DNA of 64,000 bases from Heloderma charlesbogerti (taxonomy: Eukaryota > Chordata > Lepidosauria > Squamata > Helodermatidae): assembly GCA_026122225.1 (NCBI GenBank), contig JANEZZ010002766.1, positions 310,001 to 374,000 on the forward strand, given 5' to 3'. The notes beneath the pieces are model-generated. The model searched no databases. It had not been told where the DNA came from and was given only the letters and a program-made list of their open reading frames with translations. The translations under genes were made by a program, and so were the position numbers. Below are positions 20,660 through 32,105 of the stretch, in pieces (positions within the stretch are counted from its first letter, which is position 1; each line of letters starts with the position of its first letter).

Positions 20660-20990
20660 TTGCCATAGGACAGGTGTTGCAGAACCTCCGGACCTCAGGA
20701 CCAGGGGCCAAATTTAGCCCTCCAAGGGTTCTAATCCAGCCCTCCAGGATTTCCCAGAAGGCCCACCTGCTTTCTACAGCCACCAATCCTTTCCCGGCTG
20801 TTCTGCTGTTTCCCCTCCATTCCAAAAGCTTGAAATGCCTTTCCTAGGGGTTAGTTACTGGCTGTAAGAGCTTTAAGTGAAAGGCCCTGCCCCTTTTGCC
20901 TTTGGCCCCGCCCACCGTTGGAATGTGGCTCCCAGAAGCTTGTCTGAAATGGAATTTGGCCCTCCAGATGAAAGAGGCTGTGCATCCTGC
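20660..20990. repeat. hAT-like MITE
   Basis: Reads ttgcagaacctccggacctc...ccaaatttagccctccaagg and near the right end ggccctccagatgaaagagg. Related sequence, partly in other orientation, at 19625-19840, 30430-30790 and 37840-38060. No transposase. Confidence 0.5.
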
Positions 20991-21183
20991 CATAGGATGT
21001 AACCCAGTCCTCCTACTGGGCTACATACTGAGAGAGAGGAGAGAGGAGTGTCTCTCTGTCTTCTGTCTCACTACATATAATTCTTTAAAGGTTTATCCCT
21101 TGGGCACTGTAACTAAACACGCACACACATTTTAAGAGAATCTGTTCATGCTCAGAAACTCTCCACAGTATTATCTAGTTCAG

Positions 21184-21312
21184 CCTTCCCTCTATGTGGC
21201 ACCCTCCAGATGTTTTGGACTACAGCTGCCTGGGCCATTGACGATGCTGGCTGGGGCTGATGGGAGTTGTAATCCAAAATATCTGGAAAGTGCCAGGTTG
21301 GGGATAGCTGAT
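21184..21312. repeat. Palindromic MITE (ccctccagatgttttggac family)
   Basis: ccctccagatgttttggact at the left pairs with aatccaaaatatctggaaag at the right. Relatives: 45524-45600 (half), 46665-46738 (half) and 61858-61975 (whole). Confidence 0.7.
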
Positions 21313-21770
21313 CTAGGAGACAATCAGTCATGTCCAGAGCACCTCCCTCAAATCCACTGGGTGGTTTCCACTCTGTCTTGACTGGAACATCCCAGAGGAA
21401 GCTGCTCCCATTCACACCTCTGACCCACTTTGCTGGGTTCTTGTTAGTACATTTTTATGACCAGTTCCTCTGCCTACATGAGGAGCCTCAGGGGTCCCAA
21501 GGAAGGTTTACTCTCCACCTGATTTGACCTTCCTCCCCCAACCCCCTTTTTGAATCACCAGAGAGAAAAAGCATCTTCCCAATGCCATTGTCTGTCTCTG
21601 AAATGTCTGCTACAGCCTACCAGGGATGACGCATGCCATGGGCATGAAAGGAAAAGCCCTGTAGGTTACTACGTCCACCTGGGGTATAATATAATGCAGC
21701 TAGTATATACATGTGTTCTTTCTTTTTATTCATAATAGTTTAAAGACATGTATATAAACAAATAAGAGCA

Positions 21771-22130
21771 CCTCTACACCAGCCTAAAATCCCAAATTTA
21801 AAATGGGGCTTTCTGCTTCCGTTTTAAATGCAGGATCATGATGGACTCCCTTTACATGTGCTTCCTTCCCCCCACCCACTTTTCCCCCTTATCTGAGTCT
21901 TCCATTATACAGCTGCTCCTCTTATTGTGGGTTTTCCATTTGCATGAGGGAACTCAAGCGGAACTCAAGCATGGTAATTTGACAGCTCTTTATCTCCAAT
22001 CTTTAAAAAAACAGACTAAAGGTCATTTAGTGGGGGAGACGCCCTGGAGGTCGACAGCATCATCTAAAGGACCCACAAACTTCTGTGAGTCACCAATCTC
22101 AATAGCAGGATAAAAGCTCCATGTTAAGGC
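21771..22130. repeat. MITE, same family as 41275-41660
   Basis: cctctacaccagcctaaaatccc...gcaggataaaagctccatg matches 41275-41660 in the same orientation and 40607-41010 inverted. Confidence 0.75.
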
Positions 22131-22180
22131 TCAATCAACAGTACACACCAAATTAAGCAAGTCAATAGTTCCAATGTATG

Positions 22181-22288
22181 TTGTTGTTGTTCAGTCGTTC
22201 AGTCGTGTCCGACTCTTCGTGACCCCATGGACCATAGCACGCCAGGCCTTCTTGTCCTCCGCTCTCTCCCGGAGTGTGCTCAAGTTTC
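22181..22288 (-). mobile_element. Bov-B LINE 3' tail fragment
   Basis: The minus strand ends with the Bov-B signature gagtcggacacgactgaacg and an aac repeat. Flanked by a 13-bp target duplication, ttccaatgtatgt, at about 22169-22181 and 22288-22300. A strongly 5'-truncated insertion. Confidence 0.85.
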
Positions 22289-22300
22289 CAATGTATGTAC

Positions 22301-23765
22301 ATCATATTAAACGTATCAGTCCACCAAATGGGGAGAGCAATCTGGGGACAGAGTCTGTGGGGCCATAGGTTAATTCGGATTCCTGGATCTGATGTCAAAG
22401 TCAGTGGAGAGAACCTCACCGGCTGCCTCTCCGAGATCGCAAAGGTGACCTCGGAGCAAAGGGAAAGGGTGTGTGCCAGTGGGTGGGGAGGGGAGGGGAC
22501 TGAGGAAGCAGGAAGCAAGCTGTCCCCAACCTCCGTCCTTCTCCCTCCCTGATGCTTCAGCTAGATGGGTGAAAATGCCCATCTAACTGAAATGCAGAGC
22601 GGGGGCAGCATGGTGGCGAAAATCACCTCCCCACTCCTTCCACTCTGCATAGGATTCCCATCAGCCTTTGAGTTCAGTGGCTGATGGGAATCCCGATAGG
22701 ATCATGCCCTAAGAGACTGAGGCATTTGATATGATGTATATACACTGGAACTATTAACTTCCTCTGTAATTTGGTGCGTACTATCGACTGTGCCTTATTT
22801 GTTTATATACATGTCTTTAAACTATTACAAATGCACTTCTTTTTATTCTATAGATATTAATTGACTGCAGTTCTGTGAAGTTCATTGCACCTTGTGTGTT
22901 TTTGTTGAATTCTAACTGAGGATCCTGTCTGGTTTTGTTCTTTTCTTTTTAAGGCAATGGCACATTTCTTTCATTCTTATACTGATTTAAATAAATCAGT
23001 TCTTTTAACTTCAACTCTGAAAGGGATTGAGTTTCTTTTGCATAGCATTGGCACAAAGTTTAAGCTGCCTTAGCCATTTTGCCTACACTAAAGCTTCTTT
23101 TTTTACTTTAAAAAAATTATTGTATAAATAAAATTTTTCAAAGGAACCTATGAGAACAACATATGAAGCAGCCAGCTTAGACCAACAGTTCTTCATATCA
23201 ACATAAATGGGTTGCCAGCCATTGTTTAAACCACTTCCGTTGTTGCTCAAAGTTAGCACCAAACCTCCCTCCCTGGCTAGCTCTAATAATCCAACTTAGA
23301 GAGCAATCTTACCAGGATCGACGGTCGCCTCTGACCCCAGGGGCAACTGCCTATCCAGTGCAGGGCGGGAGAAGTAGTGAGGAGTAGATCTCCTCCCCAC
23401 TCCCCCAGCCCTGCTTTTGCAACTAGACAGCCGATTTCGGCTGTCTAGCCGTGGGACCTCGGAGCGTGGGAAGCATCTGCCGGATAACACATCGGATGTG
23501 TCCTACTGGATTTCTGACTTCCCCACCCCAGCCTGCCCCCGGGAATGCCCCGTTTTCGCCGTTCTGCGCTGCTCTTACAAGCACAGAGCACAGGGCTGAT
23601 CCATGCTGCCTACGAGGCAGCGCAAGAGGTGGTGGGGGTCGGTTCCTGGGAACTGACCTGTCCAGTGGCCATCTAGCTGCTGACTAGCAGCGATAGGATT
23701 GTGCCCTTAAATTATTTAGAACTGCAAACTCCCATTGCTTAATATACCACTTTGTCATTCTTGGG
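22301..23765. other. Intergenic DNA, no gene recognised
   Basis: Mostly unassigned. A GC-rich stretch at 23300-23660 has no recognisable exon. gattcccatcagcc/ggctgatgggaatcc near 22640-22700 forms a short inverted repeat. Confidence 0.45.
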
Positions 23766-24343
23766 GATCACCGCAGACAGTGACTGTAGCCATGAAATTA
23801 AAAGATGCATGCTCCTTGGGAGGAAAGCTATGGCAAACCTAGACAGCATAGTAAGAAGCAGAGACATCACCTTGCCGACAAATGTTCATATAATCAAAGC
23901 TATGGTTTTCCCAGTAGCAACGTATGGCTGTGAGAGCTGGACTATAAGGAAGGCTGAGCGCCAAAGAATTGATGCTTTTGAACTGTGGTGCTGGAGAAGA
24001 CTCTTATGAGTCCCCGGGACTGCAAGGAGGTCAGTTCAGTCAATCCTAAAGGAAATCAACCTTGACTGCTCATTGGAAGGACAGATACTGAAGCTGAAGC
24101 TCAAATATTTTGGCCACCTAATGCGAAGAGAAAAGTCACTGGAAAAGACCCTGATGCTGGGAAAGATTGAAGGCAAAAGGAGAAGGGGACGGCAGAGGAT
24201 GAGATGGCTAGATAGCATCACCAATGCAATGAATATGAACTTGAGCACACCCCGGGAGAGAGCGGAGGACAGGAAGGCCTGGCGTGCTATGGTCCATGGG
24301 GTTACAAAGAGTCGGACATGACTTAACGACTGAACAACAACAA
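23766..24343 (+). mobile_element. Bov-B LINE, 5'-truncated
   Basis: Encodes the end of the Bov-B reverse transcriptase ORF (DCSHEIKRCMLLGRKAMANL, MVFPVATYGCESWTIRKAE) up to a stop at 24007, then continues in frame-broken form to the gagtcggacatgac tail and caacaac end. A 9-bp target duplication, attcttggg, lies at 23757-23765 and 24344-24352. Confidence 0.9.
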
Positions 24344-24997
24344 ATTCTTGGGACTTGATTAGATTTCCAATGCATTGCATATACTACTCTAGTGGTGACA
24401 AACTTTTGATAAGTGAATGTTTCCTTACATTTATCAAATCTTTAAAGTTTGTTAATTAAAAAATTTTTTTTTAGGTCTGTTCTTTTCCATAAATGCATAC
24501 TGTAAGTCTGAATGGGCACGTGCTGAGACTAAGGTATTAAAATATGGATGGTGGTAGTGCTACCCAGGAGCAAATAACACACAGAGTATCTTGCAGCCTC
24601 TGTCTTAACTCAAATGAGGGTGAAAGAGTGCTCATAGCACATATGGTGGCATAGTTTAATGTTGTTCATGTGGTGTGCTGTGCTTTATAGAGGTTGTTAA
24701 CTGCTCGATTATTTGGTGTGCTATGTTTTATGTAGGTTGTTAGCTGTTAGTTGTGAAGAAGGGCAGGATATAAATCAAGGACGATGACAATGATGATGCT
24801 GGGAGTTCAAAATGAGACCCTAAAATCCATGGCTCATGCAAAAATCAGTTTCCCCAACTGTGTTTACCAGAGAGTGGGAAATCAGGTTGCGACCTGTCCC
24901 TTTTGGATAAGTTTAGGATACTAAAAAGTAAGTCAATGCTAGCAGTAAGCTTTCCCAGTGCAGGGAAATCAGCTACTCCAATGGCATCCATGAAGTG

Positions 24998-25034
24998 GTC
25001 CCCAATGTGGCACCCGTGGGCACCTGCAAAACTT
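24998..25034. repeat. Left part of a MITE split by an L1 fragment
   Basis: ccccaatgtggcacccgtgg here and the continuation gtggtgcccacagcagcttc...gttggggaccc at 25645-25720 belong to a repeat also present at 27965-28050 plus 28460-28570. The middle is occupied by L1 sequence. Confidence 0.5.
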
Positions 25035-25663
25035 TTAAATTTCCCCCTATTTATTATATGTACATTTATATATATCCATAGCAATGAATACATATGACAT
25101 GCATACAACTTTCTAGCAATTATGCATAGGCTTCAACAAAAGCGAACCAACTATCCAAGTAAGTATCCATCTGAAGGTGGCGTCTATATGCCACCCATTC
25201 AAATACTGAAAGCATTGTAAGGTCCTCAATCCATAGCATTAAAGGAAGTGAGCGTTTATCCTTTCAATGATGTAATATCAGTCTTTTCGCTATCAAAAGG
25301 GCATGGAGAATCCATTAATGCTGACCATTTGTTAATTTCCATGAAACAGAAAAATAATTTAAAAGAGCGAATAGTGAATATTAAAGACAGTTCCAGTACA
25401 AAGTGTCTCTGTGTAATAACTTCCTCCCAAAAAGAAGCAATTACTGGACACTGCCAAAACATTTGTTTAAAAGAAGCATTAGCTGTATCGCACTGCCAGC
25501 AATTAGCTGTATTAGACAATCCCTTATTAAAGAGACATTGAGCGGTCGAATAGACATGAAGCAAAAGTTTTTGCTGAATAAGACACAGCCTAAGATCCAT
25601 AGACGAAATAGGTGGATGCCAAAGTGGCGATTCACTGATGAGGCATTTTATGGTGGTGCCCAC
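25035..25663 (-). mobile_element. L1-type LINE ORF2 C-terminal fragment
   Basis: The minus-strand frame 25256-25663 (135 residues) has CWQCDTANASFKQMFWQCP followed by VIASFWEEVITQ, the Cys-rich C-terminal domain typical of L1 ORF2 proteins. The endonuclease and reverse transcriptase parts are absent. Confidence 0.7.
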
Positions 25664-26014
25664 AGCAGCTTCTCAAATTCCCAAATGTCCCCATGGGTCC
25701 AAAAAAGTTGGGGACCCTGACCCCAACTTATTCTTTCTGAAGAGGAGGAAAGAGAGAGGCTGTATCAGTGGGAAATGCAGTGGCTGGCTCTGCACATTTC
25801 CCTGGTCAAGGCAGGTCAAAGCTCGGGGAAGCTGCAGCTATTTGCCACACAGCGCTGCTGAGAAAGAGAGCAGAAGGACTGGGCCCCGGAGGCATCTCTC
25901 CACAGAATCCCATCACTGTAAGGGAAAGCACGGGTGAGATGCCTGCCTGTGTTAACCTGCATCTTCCTGAGGTCTCACAATGGGAAAAGGAAGGCGGCAC
26001 CATTAACGCACAGC

Positions 26015-26212
26015 AGTTGTTGTTGTTCAGTCGTTCAGTCGTGTCCGACTCTTCGTGACCCCATGGACCATAGCACGCCAGGCCTTCCTGTCCTGCGTTC
26101 TCTCCCGGAGCGTGCTCAAGTTCATATTCATTGCATCCGTGATGCTATCTAGCCATCTCATCCTCTGCCGTCCCCTTCTCCTTTTGCCTTCAGTCTTTCC
26201 CAGCATCACAGT
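26015..26212 (-). mobile_element. Bov-B LINE 3' tail fragment
   Basis: The minus strand reads KTEGKRRRGRQRMRWLDSI, the Bov-B ORF2 end, then the gagtcggacacgac tail and aac repeats next to 26015. The target duplication is unclear. Confidence 0.85.
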
Positions 26213-26506
26213 GCAGCTAGGTAATTTTAGATGCTGGACATAAAGATCTTATAGGGGCCCCTTTAGACAGCCATGTGTATTGCTTCAGCTGTGAAGCACA
26301 CAGGCATCGTTTCTCTTCTCCCTGGTCCCCCATGTTTTACAATCACTTGTACATTCCCCATATGTTAGAATATTTGCCAACCCTGATTTAAAACCAAATG
26401 AACTCTGAGCATGTCAGGTTTGCATTTTAAGCTCTCTTACACCACAGCACCACCATCACTACAGGAATTAAGTGGAGTTGGCTTCTGCTGCCAAAAGCTA
26501 TTCTCA

Positions 26507-26806
26507 ATTAAAAAGGAAAGGAAAGGTTCCTCTTGTGCAAGCAAGATTACTCATTACAGACCCCTAGAAGGACGCTATTTTTCCTTGGCATTTTCCTGGC
26601 AGACTATAGCGGGGTGGTTTGCCATTGCCTTCCCCAGTCCTAACTACCTTTCCCCCACCAAACTGGGTACTCATTTTACCGACCTCGGAAGGATGGAGGG
26701 CTGAGTCAACCTGAGCCAGCTACCTGAAAACCAGCTTCCGCTGGGATCGAACTCAGGTTGTTTCGGTTGCATTACTGCCACCTCCCACTCTGCCCCACTA
26801 AATACA
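26507..26806 (-). mobile_element. Sauria-type tRNA SINE
   Basis: On the minus strand the element has a tRNA-like head with box B gagttcgatccc (about 26745-26757), a body with ggcaatggcaaaccacccc, and a CCTTT-rich tail (plus-strand aaaggaaaggaaaggttcc at 26511-26529). These are hallmarks of squamate Sauria SINEs mobilised by Bov-B. Confidence 0.75.
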
Positions 26807-28094
26807 ACAAACTGGGACACTGGAGTGCCCCAGATCCAGTGGGATTGGCAACCCAATCCTATCCATGTTTACTTGGAAGTTAACCCCACTGAGGGACTTA
26901 CTCCCACGTAATCATGCATAAAATATCAACCTTGGTCATGACTAATTTTTGCCAGATTGTTCCCCTTGTATTCTCCTCAACAGTTACAGGCCCTCCAAAC
27001 GCACTCCCGATTTTGCGGAAGTCCAACTTTTGCAGCTAGGATGCTTTAGGAAAAATCAAGGAAATGCAAACCAGATTTTCCCGGCTTATATCATGTACTT
27101 GGGTAGCCAAGCAATTTAAATACATGCAAACAGATACTCTTGATAAACGTACAAAAGCGGCATTGATTACAGGTTCTCCCCTGAAATTGAAATTAATTAT
27201 TATGTTATTGTAGCTTCCGTCTCCAGAAGATCTCTCCATCAGCTAACTCTGTTCAGTACTTTCAAAGATGGAAAGAGAATCATATGGTAACATTAAACAG
27301 CAGTATGTCCGATTACATACTTGCTACTTACCAAGCGTTTAGAAACACACAGAGAGAGACCACGCTCGGAGGAAGTTGGCTGTAACTATAGGGATTTTTC
27401 AGAACAGCAGCCTGCCCTCGTTGCTTCCCAAGACTTTAATTGGCCGTTTTCGTTTAAGGAAGTTGATTGCAGATAACTCCTCTTTGTTTGGTCGGGTAAG
27501 AAATTTCTTAACAAAATCAACCAGCCATTCTTTGTCACAGAGACAACGTCCTAGCCACACTTATCTGGGCGTGCCCTGTTGCACTCAATGGTGCTTACTT
27601 CTGGGTAGGACTGAACTGTGCTCTCTCTTCCCATCACACAGCCTACAAGGCAGATAACGGAAATATTAAAATTCAGTGCTGATTCCAGGTTTCTGGAGTG
27701 GAGGGGGGAGGAACTCCTGGGAAAGGACACCTTCAGTGGGCCCCCATCCCTCAGTGGATCCACTTCCTTAATGCTCTCTTTGTAAATATACCCGTCAGGT
27801 TTATATCTACTTGTGGTTAGAATGTAGGACAAGGCCTGGGGAAGAGGCTGGTTCAAACCCTCACCCAACCATACACCTTACTGAGTGATGTTGGGCCAGC
27901 CACAGTCTCCCAGCCTAACCTGCCTAACAGTTTTGTTGTGAGGATAACTTTGGGGGAATACCATCAGCAGGGGTCCCCAATGCGGCACCCACAGGGCCCT
28001 CCAACAGCACCCACAAAGCTCTCCCCTCCCTGCCCCATTAAAAAAATTGTTTGAAGAAAAATGTTGGAAAATGTTAGAGCAGCCTTCTTTCTCT

Positions 28095-28430
28095 CCTTTT
28101 CTAAGCAATAGCCTTGCTCTTTTTCTCCCCTCTGCTCCTTTGCCTTGCTATTTCCCTCTCCCTCCCAGCCTCTAGCCTCACTATTCCCCCCCACCTCTTT
28201 AGCACAGTTTCTTTCCCTCCTAGCCTCTAGCCTTGCCCTTTCTCTATCCTTTTGCCTTGCTGCCTCCCCCTCCCAGCCTCTAGCTTTGCTATTTCTCTCC
28301 CCACCCCTTCACCTTGCTGTTTCTCCCCCTCCCAGCCTCTAGTCTTGCTCTTTCTCTCTACCCTTTTGCCTTGCTATTTTCCCTGCCTTCCCTGCCTTCA
28401 GCCTCATGATTTCTCTCCCCCACCCCTCTT
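28095..28430 (+). repeat. Pyrimidine-rich minisatellite
   Basis: Imperfect tandem units of roughly 55-60 bases built on ctcccagcctctagccttgc and ttgctatttctctccc, about six copies. One strand is almost pure C+T. The two open frames across it (up to 198 codons) are repeat artefacts. Confidence 0.8.
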
Positions 28431-28608
28431 TAGCTCACTTTTAACTAGCCAGGCCCCCACAGCAGCCATTATGTTACTAGCCACATTTTCCATGGGAGCC
28501 ATTTTATGGTGCTGCCCACAACAGTTTCTCAAACTCCCAGATGTGCCCAGGGATCCAAAAATGCCCCTGGCCTGTCATCAACTTCTAGGAGGAAAGGGGA
28601 GTTACAAA

Positions 28609-28978
28609 CAGCAGTGTAGTGGAACCAAGGCTTGCAGGGGCGCTGGTGTCCTCTGCCATCCCCTTCAGACTTCCCTGTTCCCACTCAGCTTAGTTGCATT
28701 TCTCACAATAGCTGGGGTCAGAGGAATGAATTTCTCCAGCAACAATGTATTGTTTCCTGTTGTAATGCAAAGTATTTTGCGGTATCTTGGTCTTGAATGC
28801 GCAATTAAGACCCCTGAGCTTTACGAAAGACCTGCTCCTGGCAAATGAAAACTCCTAGAACTGGTTTGTTGATATGGATCAACACTGTTGCCTGCAATTT
28901 TGGACTTTCCTTAGGGCTGTGGCTATGGGGATTGTCATGATGAGTGTCTGCAGTGCAAAATTTACCACTACACCACTG
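28609..28978. repeat. hAT-type MITE with 8-bp target duplication
   Basis: Ends cagcagtgtagtgg and ccactacaccactg form the terminal inverted repeat. GTTACAAA lies on both sides (28601-28608, 28979-28986). The 8-bp duplication and terminal repeat fit a non-autonomous hAT element. Related to 4551-4960. Confidence 0.85.
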
Positions 28979-29057
28979 GTTACAAATGTAATTAATATAT
29001 GTACACACACACACACACATTATGTATATACCTAATGTTACTGAGCTCTACCTGGGC

Positions 29058-29353
29058 TGCCAGGGCCAGCCAAAGACATTTTGCAGCCTGAGGGAAAGGT
29101 CAAGATGGTGCCTCTCATAGAAGCCAACTGGATTGGCAGTTGGATCTTACTTCACTACTGGTGGCAGGACAGTGTCCTTCACTCCACCACACCTGAGGGC
29201 AGCAGGATCCCTTAGGTGGTGCAGAACAGGTCATGTGTCACACACACACATACAGCTGTCTGTCTTCCAACACCTTAACACTGCTGTCCCCCTCAAGCAC
29301 CCACCACCTCACGCAGCTGCCTTACTCTGCTTAATGGTAGGGCCGGCCCTGCC
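29058..29353. repeat. hAT-like MITE with cagggccagcc ends
   Basis: Left end cagggccagccaaagacatt and right end agggccggccctg are inverted repeats. The target duplication is not clear. Confidence 0.55.
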
Positions 29354-29488
29354 TGGCAGTCTGTTTCCCAGGGAGAGAGCTGGTGAGGAAGAAGATGGTG
29401 GTAGCTGCTGCTGCTCCTTACTGCCATCACAGCTCACTCAGCCTCCCAATCTGGGGTGTGGTAAGAAGGCAGAATGGCCCCCCTAGGT

Positions 29489-29990
29489 TGTGTCTAGTAT
29501 GGGTCCAATAAAGCCATAGACACCGGGTAAGGATCCAACGCTGTTTTATTGCTGCAGCAAGGCTGACTACAAGAAAATATACTCCAGCCCCCAGGAGACC
29601 TCAGGCTGGTGTTCTTATAGCAAGCTGATGTTACATAGGCAAAAGCACGCATGCATCAGTAATTTTCCACACTGCTGCATAGACTAGTGTGCAGTGAACG
29701 AAACAGTTACTTTAGCACTTAGCAGGTGTTACAAAACCGTTAGGCAGATTCTTCTCAACTTGGCAATAAGCCCAGGACATGTGGTTACTTGATGCACACT
29801 CGGGGGTGGGGGTTACATGTTTTCACTCAAGCAGTTTATTTCTCGGAACATTTCTTGCTAATGTGACAGCTAAAAGTGCATAAACAGCATAACCATCCCA
29901 TCAGCCTTAGCTAAGGTTATATAGCGGGCAAACATGGAGTCACTTTGGTCAAGCTAGTAACAACTAACCTTATATGGTCGAGCCTCTGAA
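29489..29990 (-). repeat. Possible solo LTR
   Basis: The minus strand has a TATA-like ctataagaac (29611-29620) and, about 65 bases downstream, an AATAAA (29545-29550), an LTR-like spacing, in a 0.5-kb block unlike its neighbours. Exact ends and target duplication were not found. Confidence 0.35.
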
Positions 29991-30429
29991 CCCTAACTGT
30001 CGAGATTATAAAAGGAAATGGGGAAGGAGCTTCTTTGCGCTTCTCAGGGGTAAAGGGTGGGTGGGCAATGGGATGAGTGATAGTTGCAACCGTGCCCAAT
30101 TTATTTAAATGGAAGTGGCAACCTGATCCTATCCATGTTTACTCAGATGTAAATCCCACTGAACCCAACGTGGGACCTACTTCCATGCAAATGTGCGTAA
30201 GATTTTGAGCTCGCAACAGTGACAACAAAGAGGAGGAGGAGCTCTTTGTGGTGAGCCTGCTGCAGCGGCACGGGTTTCGATGGGTGCCCAACCGTAAGGA
30301 CAATTCAGTCCAAGACAAAATATAAAGTGCACAGTAGCTGAATACTGTAGGTACCCTTTTCTTTGTTAGGCAGATTTCTGTTGACTGGTTCCTACCCCCA
30401 GATAGAGGCAGGAGCCAGGTGTGTACAAG

Positions 30430-30800
30430 TGTGTAACGCAAGGGCGTCAAACTTCCTTCAGGCTGAGGGCCGAATTCTTTCAGAGACACTTTCAAGGGGC
30501 CAATCTCATGATGGACAGAAAGCAAAAGAGGGTGTGGCCAAAATTCCAACACATTTTAGCTTCAAGCTCTTCTTGCCAGTAAGCCTTAGGAGAGGCATTT
30601 CACCTTTTTAGAATATGTGTGTGTGGGGGGGAAACTGCACAAAAGCTGGAAACCCTGAAAGGATTAGTAGTTGCGGGGGGGGAAGAGGTGAGGCCTGGGG
30701 AAGAGGCATAGCCTGCTGGGGAACCCTGGAGTGCCAGTTTTGGTTCCCGGGTGGACTAGATTTGGCCGCTAGGCCTGAGGTTCTGCCCTATGGAGTGAGC
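30430..30800. repeat. hAT-like MITE related to 20660-20990
   Basis: gggcgtcaaacttccttcag...gggccgaattctttcag at the left and gactagatttggccgctagg...gaggttctgccct at the right, in the opposite orientation to the 20.7-kb copy. Confidence 0.5.
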
Positions 30801-31500
30801 CCTGGGTGTACAGGCACACACACCTCAACACAGAAGTTTAACCCACTGGCTGATCCTTCTGTTTCTGCAGAGTCAGCTGAGGCCATGGACAAATTCCCTC
30901 TCTGCAGAAATGTACTCCTGGCCTTCTAACTGAGCATCCCTGGATGTTATTGATATTTTATTAAACAAATTATTTCCTAATCAGACATATAACACTGAGT
31001 CACCATATTAAAATTACATTTTGCTGTCTTTTTTCTTCTTTTTATTCCCCAGGGGCTCCTGAGCCAACAGCTGTGTGGGACAGGCAGAAATTCAACAGCT
31101 GAAGGTTTTCCTGGCATAGATATGCATTGAAGAGAACAGCTTCATCTGCTGAATTTCTGCATGCCCTAGACTGTTGCGGGCACAGGAGCCCTGTGAGAAA
31201 AAGGAAAAAGGAAAAAAAAGTGGTAATTCTGTGACTCACTCACTCCTATTTTTTGTCCTATGAGGATGTAAAGCAGTAATGATTTCTGGAGTTTCCCCCC
31301 ATGCAGCAGCTGACAGTGTCCAGGTTTTGCTTGTGTGTGTGCAAACAAAGCTTTGTGGCTGCTTACTTTCTTTCCTTTTTTCTTTATGTGTGTTATGAAT
31401 GGATGGCATTTGAAAGGGTTCACCTGCGGATAATTGAGAGTAGAGCGTTGCTATGATCCAGAGAGTCATAAAGGACAAGTTAGCAACCAGGATTCAAGGA

Positions 31501-32028
31501 AGAAGGAAATGAGTGCAAAAATACAGATGGGGGGTGGGGAGGCTAGCTGCAGGTGGTGACAAAGGAATGGCTCAGTGATGGCCAAGCTGAGATCCTATTA
31601 AACAAATTCGAAATAACACTCCAGATGTAAGAAACCTGACAAAACTGCACTGGATCAGCTAAACTCGTAGGACACAACAGGACGGACCTGGAATCCCTAA
31701 CTCCATACAGTATTCCCCCCACTCCTCCACCACTGTCACTGAGTGGAGACTGCTGGGTTAAGTTCAGCCCTAACTACAGTTGCCATTTGCCAAAGCTCAC
31801 CATTTCCCCCCTCCCACCTCCTCCTCTCCCCTTTCCCCTTCTGTCCTCCTCCTTGCCCACTCCCTGATGGACTGAGTTGCTTCAGCAGTGGCCCGCCTCG
31901 CTTCAGACTGCCTCGGTGCTGGTCTGATCTGCTTTGGATCTCAATGAGGCATCCCCGAAGCAGCCCGACTCACTTTGGTATTTGGATTCGGAACCCAAGC
32001 AATACACAGCCCTATTTTAAAGCCATGT
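31501..32028. other. Intergenic DNA, nothing recognised
   Basis: C-rich tract at 31790-31870 (ccctcccacctcctcctctc). No gene or assigned repeat. Confidence 0.45.
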
Positions 32029-32105
32029 AACTTCGTGGCCCCCCTTCATGGATCACTGCCTTGCTGTGGCGAAGGGGCTTGCATAACTCAGTGAAGCCAT
32101 AAGCT

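Larger units (their letters stand above)
27240..31500. repeat. Duplicated block A (with insertions), paralogous to 36030-37770
   Basis: Pieces at 27450-27800 and 30925-31500 align in order with 36050-36320 and 36330-37770 (for example gatccagagagtcat...aggacaagttagcaaccaggattca against gatctggagagtcaaacaggacaggttggcaaccaggattca). Between them block A holds later insertions (28.0-30.8 kb). No exon is recognised in either block. Confidence 0.6.

Noticed and set aside
28145..28848. 198-codon Pro/Ser/Leu-rich frame
   Set aside because: Starts in the pyrimidine minisatellite and runs into a MITE; composition is dictated by the repeat.
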